From an uncultured Bacteroidia bacterium (GTDB taxonomy: Bacteria > Bacteroidota > Bacteroidia > Bacteroidales > ML635J-15), in assembly GCA_902776565.1 (NCBI GenBank), contig CACYQN010000005.1, forward strand, positions 62,001 through 126,000: a stretch of DNA of 64,000 nucleotides. Reading direction: 5' to 3'. Within the stretch, counting starts at the first letter, position 1. Each line of letters starts with the position of its first letter. Shown piece by piece: positions 25,282 to 34,424 of this stretch. The position numbers and the translations under genes were made by a program. Below the pieces are notes generated by a model. It was not told the DNA's origin and did no database searches. It was given only the letters and a program-made list of their open reading frames with translations.

Positions 25282-26010
25282 TTACCTCCTCAATTCAAAG
25301 TTTGCACCCAAATATACCTTCCTAACCTGCGGGTCGTTGCTTAAATCCTCGGCAGTACCGCTCTTCAGGATTCCACCTTCGAACAACAGATACGCACGGT
25401 CGGTAATAGCCAAAGTCTCGTGAACATTATGGTCGGTTATCAGCACACCGATATTCCTGTTTTTCAAGTGCATAACTATTGTCTGAATATCATCGACAGC
25501 AATAGGGTCGACACCTGCAAAAGGCTCATCAAGCAGAATGAATTTCGGGTCGATTGCCAACGCCCGAGCAATTTCGGTACGTCTGCGCTCGCCTCCCGAC
25601 AACTGGAAACCCTTGCTCTTGCGAATATGCTTCAGGCTGAATTCTTCCAAAAGCTGCTCGGTCATTTCGTTACGAGCCTTGCGGTTAAGGTCACGACGGA
25701 ACTCCAAAATGGACTTTATGTTGTCCTCGACCGACATTTTCTGAAAAACAGACTCCTCCTGCGCCAGATAGCCAATGCCCAAACGTGCACGCTTATAAAT
25801 AGGCAGACGAGTTATTTCCTTGTCATCCAAGAAAATACGACCGCTATTCGGCTTTATCAAGCCTACAATCATATAAAAGGTAGTCGTCTTGCCAGCACCG
25901 TTTGGACCGAGCAAACCGACAATCTCACCCTGGTTGACTTCAACATCAACACCCTTTACAACGGTTCGCTTGCCGTATTGCTTGATTAACTGTTCTGTAT
26001 AAAGCCGCAT
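25282..26010 (-). CDS. lptB: LPS export ABC transporter ATPase LptB
   Basis: 242 residues. Walker [10 protein letters not shown] at about 36-44, Q-loop [12 protein letters not shown], signature [15 protein letters not shown], Walker [17 protein letters not shown], and H-loop [12 protein letters not shown]. The YLAQEESVF and LSGGERRR forms are specific to LptB rather than other ABC ATPases. It powers extraction of LPS from the inner membrane by LptFG. It lies 40 bp downstream of lpxH, consistent with lipid A biogenesis genes being clustered. Confidence 0.96.
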   Translation of the reverse strand: MRLYTEQLIKQYGKRTVVKGVDVEVNQGEIVGLLGPNGAGKTTTFYMIVGLIKPNSGRIFLDDKEITRLPIYKRARLGIGYLAQEESVFQKMSVEDNIKSILEFRRDLNRKARNEMTEQLLEEFSLKHIRKSKGFQLSGGERRRTEIARALAIDPKFILLDEPFAGVDPIAVDDIQTIVMHLKNRNIGVLITDHNVHETLAITDRAYLLFEGGILKSGTAEDLSNDPQVRKVYLGANFELRR

Positions 26011-26050
26011 CGGTCACAAAATTTTGGCACGCAAATATAATAAAACTCCT

Positions 26051-26800
26051 CTATTTTTCACTCTGATATTTCAACAATTTTACATTTTCGCCATCAAAAA
26101 CCGCATACGAGAAATTGAACAGCCAGTCGCCGATATTGGTAAACAGCGATTTGTCATTTAACGCATACTGGTACGGAATGTGGCGATGTCCGAAAACAAA
26201 ATAGTCAACGTGCTTTTTTTCAAGTACTTCGCGCGAATACATTACAAGAAATTCCTTCTCGTAGTCAGGAGTTTCGGGCAAGTCGTGCTTGAGACGGCTA
26301 CGATGCGAGCACCACAATGCCAGACGGCAGCCCCAGTCGGGATGAATCCACTTGAACATAAACTGGAAAAACTTGTTGTGAAACATCCACTTCATCATGT
26401 TGTACTTGCGGTCGTACTTACCAAGTCCGTCACCGTGAGCAATGTACAGGATTTTTCCACCTATTTCACGTTCCTCGGGAACAGTATGCAATTCGGCACC
26501 GATTTCCTTTGGAAGATAGTCGAACACCCACATATCGTGGTTGCCTGTGAAATACTTGATTTTCACGCCAGCATTGGAAATTTCGCGCAATTTTGCCAAC
26601 ACCGACACGAATCCGCGCGGAACAACGTATGTATATTCAAACCAGAAATCAAAAATATCGCCCAAAAGATATAGTTCCGAAGCATCACCCTTTATCGTAT
26701 CGAGCCACTCAATGAAAAGATTTTCACGACTTTCGGACGTAAGTTTGCTATCTACACCGAAATGTGCATCCGAAACGAAATATATCTTAGTGCGTTCCAA
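26051..26800 (-). CDS. lpxH: UDP-2,3-diacylglucosamine hydrolase family protein (LpxH-like)
   Basis: 249 residues. The calcineurin-type phosphoesterase motifs are SDAHFG (about 10-15), LGDIFDFWFEY, TGNHDMW and AHGDGLG, with a late VFGHRH. It should hydrolyse UDP-2,3-diacyl-GlcN to lipid X in lipid A synthesis. The only plausible start is TTG at 26800, with AGGAAAC about five bases upstream as ribosome-binding site. Bacteroidetes have LpxH-like homologues of this length; substrate assignment rests on family and neighbours (lptB). Confidence 0.86.
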   Translation of the reverse strand: MERTKIYFVSDAHFGVDSKLTSESRENLFIEWLDTIKGDASELYLLGDIFDFWFEYTYVVPRGFVSVLAKLREISNAGVKIKYFTGNHDMWVFDYLPKEIGAELHTVPEEREIGGKILYIAHGDGLGKYDRKYNMMKWMFHNKFFQFMFKWIHPDWGCRLALWCSHRSRLKHDLPETPDYEKEFLVMYSREVLEKKHVDYFVFGHRHIPYQYALNDKSLFTNIGDWLFNFSYAVFDGENVKLLKYQSEK

Positions 26801-26869
26801 AGTTTCCTGTTAACATTTTGCTGGCAAAAGTAAGAAAATATGTCAAATATTGCAAAAAACTAAACGCAC

Positions 26870-26901
26870 AAAAAAATCCGCAAGCTCATCGCCTGCGGAT
26901 T
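26870..26901 (-). terminator. Rho-independent terminator of sppA
   Basis: AATCCGCA pairs with TGCGGATT (26875-26882 and 26894-26901) across an 11-base loop; on the minus strand a run of T follows. It is 25 bp past the stop codon. Confidence 0.88.
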
Positions 26902-26925
26902 CTTCATATATTAACCACAAAACAA

Positions 26926-28713
26926 TTACTTTATCACAATGTCGTGTTCCATGCGAGCCTGAATGCCACTGGTTTCAGCAATTCTCTTGGCGTTCTGGTA
27001 GTAGATGTAGTTTTCGCCAAGTTCGCTCTTCATGATTCTTGCAGAAATATCAAACTGTTCTGCCAATTCTTCGAACCATTCCTTCTTTGCCGGATATTCA
27101 ACAATCTTGTAGTCTGGAATATTCGCCAGTTCAACAGCCTTCTTCACAGCATCGTTAAGGCTGCCGAGTTCGTCAACCAGACCAATTTCAATTGCATCGG
27201 CACCTGCCCATACACGACCCTGTCCTATTGAATCGACCAAAGCCTTTTCGCTCAAAACATGACCTTCGGCACCCTTGCCCTTACGACCATCAAAAACTCT
27301 CGTAAGGAAAGTGTCATAGAAATCCTCGATTGACTGCTGTACATAGTTGTATTCCATCTCTGTAACAGGACGCATTGTGCTTCCGAAATCTGCATGAGCA
27401 TTGGTGCATACGGTGTCGATTGTAAGACCAATCTTGTCGGTTACAAGTCCTTGCAGATTGGGAAACATACCGAATACGCCAATCGAACCTGTCAAAGTTG
27501 TAGGCTGAGCATAAATGTAATCGGCCGAGCAAGAAATATAGTATCCACCAGATGCTGCGAGGTTACCCATCGAAACTACGACTGGCTTTCCAGCCTGTTT
27601 AACCTTCTGGATTTCACGCCACATAACTTCCGAAGCAAGTCCCGAACCACCGGGTGAGTTTACGCGCAGAACAACAGCCTTAACATCATCGTTTTCACGG
27701 ATTTTGCGAAGTTCCTCGGCAATCTTGTCTCCACCCATCTGGCCTTTACCACCGTTGCCGTCAACAATTTCGCCCTCGGCAAACAATACAGCAACTTCGT
27801 TCTTCGACTTGTTTTCCTTTACATTAGGAACACTTGCCTTTGCATACTTTTCAAGGTCGATGAACATATCCTTGTCCTTGCCGTCGAATCCCGACTTAGC
27901 CTTGAGTTCGTCAATAACTTCATCATAATACTTCACTGCATCGGCAAACTTCAATGTAACAGCATCCTGAGCCTTACGCAACGAAAGGCTGTCGGCATAC
28001 ATATTGAGGTCTTCGACCGAAATACCACGAGCTTCGGAAATTCCTCTGCAAACCTTTCCCCAGATGGAATTCAGGAGAACGCTGTACTGCTTGCGGTTTG
28101 CAGGACTCATCTTGTCGCAGATGTAAGGCTCGACAGCCGACTTGAACTGTCCGTGACGGAAAACCTGCATTTCAACGCCGAGTTTCTCGAGTACATTCTT
28201 GTAGAACATAATCTGCGAGCACATACCCTGCCACGACATTCCGCCCTGCGGGTTTACATAAACCTCGTCGGCAACCGATGCCAAGTAGTAGCCGAACTGC
28301 GAATATGCTGTAGCATAGCTAATTATAAACTTTCCGCTCTCCTTGAACTCGATGAGCTTGTTGCGAAGTTCCTCGATGGTTGCAGTACCAGCCGAAGCAC
28401 CATCCATATCCAGATAGATACCCTTGATACGGTCATCGGTCTTTGCCTTTTCAATCGACTTCAAAGCATCGTTAAGACCAATCTGCTTCACCGGCGTCAT
28501 CGACATATAATCGAAACTCATACCATCGGTAACCTTGTCGGGCATATCGGCAGTAAGAGAAATCTTCAGCACCGAATTGTCCTTCACGGTAACATCCGAC
28601 GACGAACTACCTGCCGCCGACAGGCAAATCAACAAAAAAATCACGCCATAGAGGATGTGAACAATGATAACGCCCACGACTACGGCCAACATCACTTTCC
28701 AAAACTTATTCAT
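26926..28713 (-). CDS. sppA: Signal peptide peptidase SppA, 67K type
   Basis: 595 residues from the ATG at 28713 (MNKFWKVMLAVVVGVIIVHIL). One N-terminal membrane helix is followed by two S49 domains. The N-terminal one provides the catalytic Lys (HGQFKSAVEPY) and the C-terminal one provides the Ser (SMGNLAASGGYYISC). NSPGGSGLASEVMWREI and GSIGVFGMFPN are family hallmarks. It degrades leftover signal peptides in the inner membrane. Divergently transcribed from aroC with a 146-bp intergenic region. Confidence 0.95.
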   Translation of the reverse strand: MNKFWKVMLAVVVGVIIVHILYGVIFLLICLSAAGSSSSDVTVKDNSVLKISLTADMPDKVTDGMSFDYMSMTPVKQIGLNDALKSIEKAKTDDRIKGIYLDMDGASAGTATIEELRNKLIEFKESGKFIISYATAYSQFGYYLASVADEVYVNPQGGMSWQGMCSQIMFYKNVLEKLGVEMQVFRHGQFKSAVEPYICDKMSPANRKQYSVLLNSIWGKVCRGISEARGISVEDLNMYADSLSLRKAQDAVTLKFADAVKYYDEVIDELKAKSGFDGKDKDMFIDLEKYAKASVPNVKENKSKNEVAVLFAEGEIVDGNGGKGQMGGDKIAEELRKIRENDDVKAVVLRVNSPGGSGLASEVMWREIQKVKQAGKPVVVSMGNLAASGGYYISCSADYIYAQPTTLTGSIGVFGMFPNLQGLVTDKIGLTIDTVCTNAHADFGSTMRPVTEMEYNYVQQSIEDFYDTFLTRVFDGRKGKGAEGHVLSEKALVDSIGQGRVWAGADAIEIGLVDELGSLNDAVKKAVELANIPDYKIVEYPAKKEWFEELAEQFDISARIMKSELGENYIYYQNAKRIAETSGIQARMEHDIVIK

Positions 28714-28806
28714 ATAAATCAAATTTTTATTAAACGATAGTGCAAAGATAATGCAATTTACGATTGACGATTTACGATTTTAGATTTTTTTAAGCAATAT
28801 ATTTCG

Positions 28807-28838
28807 TTTTGACAATACAACATTTTTACTTACCTTTG
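28807..28838 (+). promoter_or_regulatory. Bacteroidetes promoter ahead of aroC
   Basis: TTTTG (28807-28811), 19-base spacer, TACCTTTG (28831-28838), 21 bp before the aroC ATG. It matches the Bacteroidetes -33 TTTG and -7 TAnnTTTG consensus. Confidence 0.8.
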
Positions 28839-28859
28839 TTTGCTCAAAAATAACATAGG

Positions 28860-29825
28860 ATGAACTCTTTGGGGAATGTCTTCAAAATAACACTCTACGG
28901 CGAATCGCACGGCAAGGAAATCGGTATCGTTGTTGACGGCTGCCCTGCAGGAATACCGCTGGCTGAAAACGACTTGCTTCCCGACATAGAGCGTCGCAAA
29001 ACAGGCGGATACGCCACTAGCACCCGCACCGAAAGCGACATTCCCGAAATACGAAGTGGCATCTATCGCGGTCACACAACTGGCACACCTATAATAATTA
29101 TATTCAAGAACGAAAACTTCTGCGACGAAGACTACCAATTCGACGGATTTTTCCGTCCTGGACACGCCGACTACACAGCCTATAGGAAATACAACGGCTA
29201 CAACAATCCTCTCGGTGGCGGACAGTTTTCCGGACGAATGACCTTGCCACTGGTTGCCGCCGGTTGCATCGCAAAGAAAATTATTCCGACACCAGAAATT
29301 TCAGCACATATACTGCCCGAATGCTTAGCAAACATTGAAAAGGCAATCGCAAACAACGACTCTGCCGGCGGAATAGTGGAATGCAGAATACAAAACCTTG
29401 ATGCAGGAATTGGAGAACCGTTCTTCGATAGTATGGAATCGCTAATTTCTCACGCAATATTTTCAATACCAGGCGTAAAAGCCATAGAGTTCGGCAACGG
29501 AATAGCCTCAGCGTCAATGCTCGGCTCTGAATACAACGACTGCATCGTATCATCCGACGGAAAAACGGCGACAAACAACTGCGGAGGCATCAACGGCGGA
29601 ATTTCAAACGGCAACGATGTCGTTTTCCGCACCTACTTCCACCCTACCCCAAGCATCGCAAAAAAGCAAAAGACATTCAACTTCAACACGATGCAAGTAG
29701 AAGACATGGAAATACACGGTCGCCACGACACCTGTTTCGCCCTGCGCACACCAGTAATCGTAGAAGCCTTGACTGCGATTGCACTTGCCGACCTTAACCT
29801 AATTTCAAAAACCACAAGAATATGA
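28860..29825 (+). CDS. aroC: Chorismate synthase AroC, short divergent form
   Basis: 321 residues, about 35 shorter than typical (355-360). The family core is clear: ITLYGESHGKEIG, RRKTGGYATSTRTESDIPEI, IYRGHTTGTPI, FRPGHADYT, GGINGGISNGNDVVFR and GRHDTC near the end. Both catalytic His (SHG, GHADYT) are kept. The usual DHRGGGRSSARET segment reads YNNPLGGGQFSGRMT here, so a normally conserved Arg/Ser/Glu patch has changed. It converts EPSP to chorismate with reduced FMN. The gene overlaps the next one by 4 bp (ATGA). Confidence 0.88.
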   Translation: MNSLGNVFKITLYGESHGKEIGIVVDGCPAGIPLAENDLLPDIERRKTGGYATSTRTESDIPEIRSGIYRGHTTGTPIIIIFKNENFCDEDYQFDGFFRPGHADYTAYRKYNGYNNPLGGGQFSGRMTLPLVAAGCIAKKIIPTPEISAHILPECLANIEKAIANNDSAGGIVECRIQNLDAGIGEPFFDSMESLISHAIFSIPGVKAIEFGNGIASASMLGSEYNDCIVSSDGKTATNNCGGINGGISNGNDVVFRTYFHPTPSIAKKQKTFNFNTMQVEDMEIHGRHDTCFALRTPVIVEALTAIALADLNLISKTTRI

Positions 29826-32800
29826 AACATTTCATCGACTCGGTACAAGAATATATCAGCAATACTTTCGACGACTTGCAACAAGTCGAGATAATTGTTC
29901 CCAACAACCGAACCGGCTCCGCACTGCTTTCGTCGCTGAAAAAGAACGCGACAAAGGTCAGCTGGGCACCAAAGATAACACCCATAAAGGAAATTTTTGC
30001 ACGTAACGCCAAAATCCACGAAGCCGAAAACATCGTGTTGACATATACGCTCTACAATGTTTTTGAAAAGCACATCAAAAACACAGAAGGAGACTCAAGC
30101 TTCGACAACTTCTACAATTTCGGCGAGGTGCTTCTAAGCGACTTCGACGACATAGACAAGTACCTTGTCAACCCCGAGAAACTTTTCTACAACATAGCCG
30201 ACGCAAAGGAAATAGACATAAAGTTTACCGAAATTGAAGACGACTTGATGGAAATACTACAGTCGTTCTGGCAAAACATTTCCAACACCTCGGTACTCGA
30301 CAAAAAAATGAAAAGCCTCGAGCTATGGCAGAAAATGCCGGCAATTTACAGCGATTTCACTAAGGCGCTCCGCGAAAAAGGCATCGGCTACCAAGGTTTG
30401 ATTTACCGCGACTTCGTAGAAAACAGAATGCTGACGACCGATTTCGATTCCGGAAACTATGCTTTCGTCGGATTCAGCGCGCTCAACGAATGCGAAAAAA
30501 GCCTGTTCCGCCACATCAGGGAAATAACAAAAGAAAAAAATGGTCAATGCCTGTTTTTCTGGGATGCCGACAGATACTACATTGACAAAAAGGAACAGGA
30601 AGCTGGCCTTTTCCTCCGTGCCGACCTCAAGGAGTTTCCTCTTCCAAAAGGTTTTGAACTTTCCGACTCAATAAAGGACTTGTACAAAAAGAATATACAG
30701 GTCATAGAGGTTCCATCGTCGGTCGCACAGGTAAAAGTTATTCCCGAACTGCTGAAAAAATACGAAAAAATAGACGAAAACACCGCCATTATCCTCGGCG
30801 ACGAAAAACTGCTTGTCCCATTGATATACACACTGCCGGAATCAATAGAAATCAACGGTGAGAAAAAACCGCTAAAGTGCAACATAACAATGGGTTACCC
30901 TCTTAGTTACACTGCCTCTGCAAGTTTCGTTCAGATAATAATGAAACTGGCAATGCACAGGTCGGAAAACAAGTCGAATGGTACAACCTACTTCAACCGC
31001 AAGGATATTTTTTCAACGATAATGCATAGTTTTTCAAGAGCATACATAAATAAAGGTATCATTGAACGAATAAACAGCACTATCACAAAAAGCAAAATCG
31101 ACTATATTGACATAGAATCCATACGGGAACAAATCAATTCCAACGAACTGCTCAAAGTCATATTCGACACCGCCCAAATGGACGAATCGTTCCCAAAATA
31201 CATAATCTCTGTCTGCAACTTCGTTTACGAAAACATACTTTCCTACGATAGCTACAAGACCGAATCGGACTTTATGCACAGGATTATAACGCTCTACACC
31301 TCGTTTCTAAACGCACTTGGCGACGACATTGCTTTCGAAAGGAACAATATGTACTACAAACTTATGACCAGCATCATAAAGAAAAGCAATATGACTTTCA
31401 ACAGCGACAGCGACGAGCCAATACAAATTTTGGGCTTTATGGAGACCCGAAGCCTCGATTTCGACAACATAATAATGCTTTCGATGAACGAGGACACCTT
31501 CCCCAAATCGAGCTACAAGGACAGTATGATACCCTACAACCTTCGCAAAGCCTTCTCGATGCCGTCAATAGAGTTCCAGAACAGCATATTCGCCTACTAC
31601 TTCTACAGGCTACTGCAACGTAGCCAGCACATACAGATGCTTTATTGCTCCGAGGGAAAGATTTCGCACGCCGAACAGTCAAGATTCATAACGCAGATGG
31701 AATACGAACTTAGGGACTTCGACGATACAATCAAACAAAAATACCACACAACCAAGAGCTACGAAATCCGTCCGTCGCAGACACCACCGATTGAAATCGA
31801 AAAGACCGACCATATAAAGAAAATACAGGACCTGCTCGGATATAGCGATGACGAGAAAACGGATACAAAAGAGGACATACAAATCAAAAAAGGCGTATTC
31901 CCGAAACTGATAAACACCTACCTGAAATGCCCCGTAAGTTTCTATTTCGAATACATTGAAGAAATCAAGGAAGAGGAAAACATCGACGACGACACCAGCG
32001 CACTCGACTTCGGAAACCTCCTACACGAATCCTGCCATTTCCTGTACAGTCCCTACATTGGAAAGATTATCAAAAAGGAAGATTTCGCCTCAATAAAATC
32101 CAACATCGAGAATGCAATCAACTTTGCCGTATGCAAGGTTTTCAACGTAAAGGAAACCGACAAGGCGCAGTTTGACGAGGCAAAGTCGAACATAATGATA
32201 AAGCCTCTCCGCAAATATGTGAACAAAATTGTTGCCTCCGACGAGGATTATGCGCCATTCCAGATTGTCGATTTGGAAAATGAAAAAATACATGACGGCG
32301 ACAAAAAAAGAAACTATACCATCAAATACAAAATTAAGGACACGACCAACGAAACCATACTGCTGAAAGGCATAATTGACCGTATCGACTTAAAAGACGG
32401 CAAATTAAGAGTAATCGACTACAAGACATCCTCTATCAAAAACGACAAAAAGACTTACGATGAAAAATTCTGGATTCCCGAAACGTTCAAGAACAAGGAA
32501 GCCGCACAGGTACTCATCTATTCAGAAATAATGTCGCAGCTTAAGGCAGAACAGAATTATACTATCCAACCATATATAATAAGTGTGACGAACATTAACG
32601 ACGGCGCACTGAAATTCAACAATAACGGAAACATAAGGACTAAAAAGAACATTGAAAACTACAATGACCAGGATATTTTTGTAAAAGAAATAACAGATGA
32701 TGGCGGAGAAGAAATAAAAACCGTAAAACTTCGCCTCGATGTGAACAATAACCTCAAAGGCATTCTAAACGAACTGCTTGACCCTCAGAAAAAATTCACA

Positions 32801-32866
32801 CAGACACCAAACACCGACAACTGCGAATACTGCCCTTACAACAAGATATGCAACAGGAACAATTAA
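29822..32866 (+). CDS. AddB-like PD-(D/E)XK exonuclease with Fe-S cluster
   Basis: 1014 residues, soluble. The first 600 residues resemble an AddB/UvrD-type helicase that has lost its Walker A (VPNNRTGSALL instead of a P-loop). The C-terminal nuclease domain has FGNLLHESCHF, LLKGIIDRIDLKDGKLRVIDYKTSS and a late QVLIYSEIM. Cys near 702 (LKCPVSFYFEY) together with C1001, C1004 and C1010 at the end match the AddB-type [4Fe-4S] site. It likely takes part in double-strand-break end processing with an AddA-like helicase, not in this window. Cotranscribed with aroC, as a translational overlap shows. Confidence 0.85.
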   Translation: MKHFIDSVQEYISNTFDDLQQVEIIVPNNRTGSALLSSLKKNATKVSWAPKITPIKEIFARNAKIHEAENIVLTYTLYNVFEKHIKNTEGDSSFDNFYNFGEVLLSDFDDIDKYLVNPEKLFYNIADAKEIDIKFTEIEDDLMEILQSFWQNISNTSVLDKKMKSLELWQKMPAIYSDFTKALREKGIGYQGLIYRDFVENRMLTTDFDSGNYAFVGFSALNECEKSLFRHIREITKEKNGQCLFFWDADRYYIDKKEQEAGLFLRADLKEFPLPKGFELSDSIKDLYKKNIQVIEVPSSVAQVKVIPELLKKYEKIDENTAIILGDEKLLVPLIYTLPESIEINGEKKPLKCNITMGYPLSYTASASFVQIIMKLAMHRSENKSNGTTYFNRKDIFSTIMHSFSRAYINKGIIERINSTITKSKIDYIDIESIREQINSNELLKVIFDTAQMDESFPKYIISVCNFVYENILSYDSYKTESDFMHRIITLYTSFLNALGDDIAFERNNMYYKLMTSIIKKSNMTFNSDSDEPIQILGFMETRSLDFDNIIMLSMNEDTFPKSSYKDSMIPYNLRKAFSMPSIEFQNSIFAYYFYRLLQRSQHIQMLYCSEGKISHAEQSRFITQMEYELRDFDDTIKQKYHTTKSYEIRPSQTPPIEIEKTDHIKKIQDLLGYSDDEKTDTKEDIQIKKGVFPKLINTYLKCPVSFYFEYIEEIKEEENIDDDTSALDFGNLLHESCHFLYSPYIGKIIKKEDFASIKSNIENAINFAVCKVFNVKETDKAQFDEAKSNIMIKPLRKYVNKIVASDEDYAPFQIVDLENEKIHDGDKKRNYTIKYKIKDTTNETILLKGIIDRIDLKDGKLRVIDYKTSSIKNDKKTYDEKFWIPETFKNKEAAQVLIYSEIMSQLKAEQNYTIQPYIISVTNINDGALKFNNNGNIRTKKNIENYNDQDIFVKEITDDGGEEIKTVKLRLDVNNNLKGILNELLDPQKKFTQTPNTDNCEYCPYNKICNRNN

Positions 32867-33111
32867 TAATGGATAATGGACAATTAACAATGAATAATTG
32901 TAGCGACGCAATGCATTGCGTCGCTACAAATCATCGAAATATTAATTTTTGGGAACATCAAATTATAAAACATAGAAACACCGCAAGCTTTGTACAGACG
33001 CAAAATTTTGCGTCTCAATGAAAAAATCGCGACACGCCACGACACAACTTAGAGAATACAGTCGCGGCGCGCCACGACACAACAGAAACTAACTAAAAAA
33101 TTTATAATAGC
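32867..33111. repeat. Intergenic palindromes (32 bp and 20 bp) and GC-rich repeats
   Basis: 32898-32929 is a perfect 32-base palindrome centred on TGCA with arms TTGTAGCGACGCAATG. 32996-33015 is a perfect 20-base palindrome (AGACGCAAAATTTTGCGTCT). Between 33028 and 33085 the unit CGCGNCRCGCCACGACACAAC occurs twice. Upstream AT-rich units (AATTAATAATGGATAATGG) match those at 25225-25278 inverted. No gene is present. Confidence 0.8.
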
Positions 33112-34263
33112 ATGAAAAAAATCTTTACAATCGTAGCATTAGCACTATGCACATTAGCATTGAGCGCACAACACGTAGCGCGTACAATGGATTTTGAAGG
33201 TACTTCAAGAAAATATATGGAGTACATTCCATCAAGTTCTCCAGATGGCAGTATGCCTGTAATATTCCTGCTTCACGGACTTGGCGACAATTGCAACAAT
33301 TTTGCAAGAGCAATAGGATTTCAGAATATTGCGCCAAACTGGATAATAATCACACCAGAAGCAACAAATGCAAGCATTATGGGACAAAACTTGGGTGCAG
33401 CATGGGCTGCAGGTGTTGGCGGTGAAGAAGTTCCATATATTGGAACAATAGAATTAAATGCAGATGTAAATGACGAGGGATTCATCCTTGCAATCCTCGA
33501 CTCGCTCGAAAATAACTTCAACGTTGACACCGACAGTGTTTTCGTAACAGGTTTCTCGATGGGCGGATTTATGAGCAACAAGATGGGTGTTAAGCACGCC
33601 GACAGAATCAAGGCTATCGCATCGGTTAGCGGAACTCTCGGTCATTTCCAAGCATTTGAACCGACAGGAAACATCAACACAATGCACATACATGGCACCT
33701 CCGACGAAACAATATCATACGCCGATGCTAGTTTCAGCTATTCAATGCTGACGATACAAGTCGGACTTGGAGCAGAAGCCCTTGTAGAAACTTGGCGCAA
33801 CTACAACCAATGCAGCACAGAGCCAATAGTTTATAATTTCGAGGACACCAAAAATGACGGACTTACTTTCGAGCAATACACCTACAAGAATGAAGAATCG
33901 GGACACAAAACCGTGTTCATCAAGGTTAACAACGGTGTACACGACTGGTACGATGGTTCTAGCCACGACATCGACTACAACACCGAAATATACAAGTTCT
34001 TCACTGGACAGGAAAACGTTCCAACAAGTATTGAAAGCAACGTTGCCGAAAACTTCAGCATCTACCCCAACCCGGCAGCAAACATTGTAAACGTTATAAC
34101 CGACAGAAATGCCGAACTTTCAATTTTCAATGCTACAGGCAAGGAAGTCAAGCACATCAGCACAAACGAAAACACAACTTCAATTGACATTTCAGAACTG
34201 CCAAACGGCTTGTATTTCATTGTAGCAAATGGCATTGCACAAAAGTTGACAATCGAAAGATAA
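33112..34263 (+). CDS. Secreted PHB-depolymerase/feruloyl-type esterase with T9SS sorting domain
   Basis: 383 residues. Signal peptide 1-20 (MKKIFTIVALALCTLALSAQ). The alpha/beta-hydrolase domain has the oxyanion region IFLLHGLGDN, nucleophile elbow GFSMGG (Ser about 149), an acid in HGTSDETI and catalytic His in GVHDWYDG. A C-terminal domain (about 305-383) beginning FSIYPNPAANIVNV and ending LPNGLYFIVANGIAQKLTIER is a type A T9SS sorting domain. It is exported across the outer membrane by T9SS and probably hydrolyses ester bonds in plant polysaccharides or polyesters; the substrate is not predictable. Confidence 0.9.
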   Translation: MKKIFTIVALALCTLALSAQHVARTMDFEGTSRKYMEYIPSSSPDGSMPVIFLLHGLGDNCNNFARAIGFQNIAPNWIIITPEATNASIMGQNLGAAWAAGVGGEEVPYIGTIELNADVNDEGFILAILDSLENNFNVDTDSVFVTGFSMGGFMSNKMGVKHADRIKAIASVSGTLGHFQAFEPTGNINTMHIHGTSDETISYADASFSYSMLTIQVGLGAEALVETWRNYNQCSTEPIVYNFEDTKNDGLTFEQYTYKNEESGHKTVFIKVNNGVHDWYDGSSHDIDYNTEIYKFFTGQENVPTSIESNVAENFSIYPNPAANIVNVITDRNAELSIFNATGKEVKHISTNENTTSIDISELPNGLYFIVANGIAQKLTIER

Positions 34264-34280
34264 AAAAAATCAGAAATACT

Positions 34281-34336
34281 AAAAAAACGGAGTCCAGATT
34301 CTGAAACAAGTTCAGAATGACAGACTCCGTTTTTTT
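34281..34336 (+). terminator. Long hairpin terminator with embedded repeat core
   Basis: Outer arms AAAAAAACGGAGTC / GACTCCGTTTTTTT (34281-34294, 34323-34336) bracket a 28-base core (34295-34322) that is itself a hairpin (ATTCTGAA / TTCAGAAT). The inner core, inverted, matches that of the hairpin at 40614-40672 although the outer arms are unrelated. The run of T follows the stem on the plus strand, 17 bp past the esterase stop codon. Confidence 0.85.
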
Positions 34337-34392
34337 ATTACACCACGCCAAAAAATCCATAAAATTTTTAAGTCACGAAGCACATTTTTCAT

Positions 34393-34400
34393 TACCTTTG
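34393..34400 (+). promoter_or_regulatory. -7 box of the Ca2+-ATPase gene
   Basis: TACCTTTG, 24 bp before the ATG. The -33 TTTG partner is not evident. Confidence 0.6.
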
Positions 34401-34424
34401 CGAACTTATAAAATATAATAGGGA

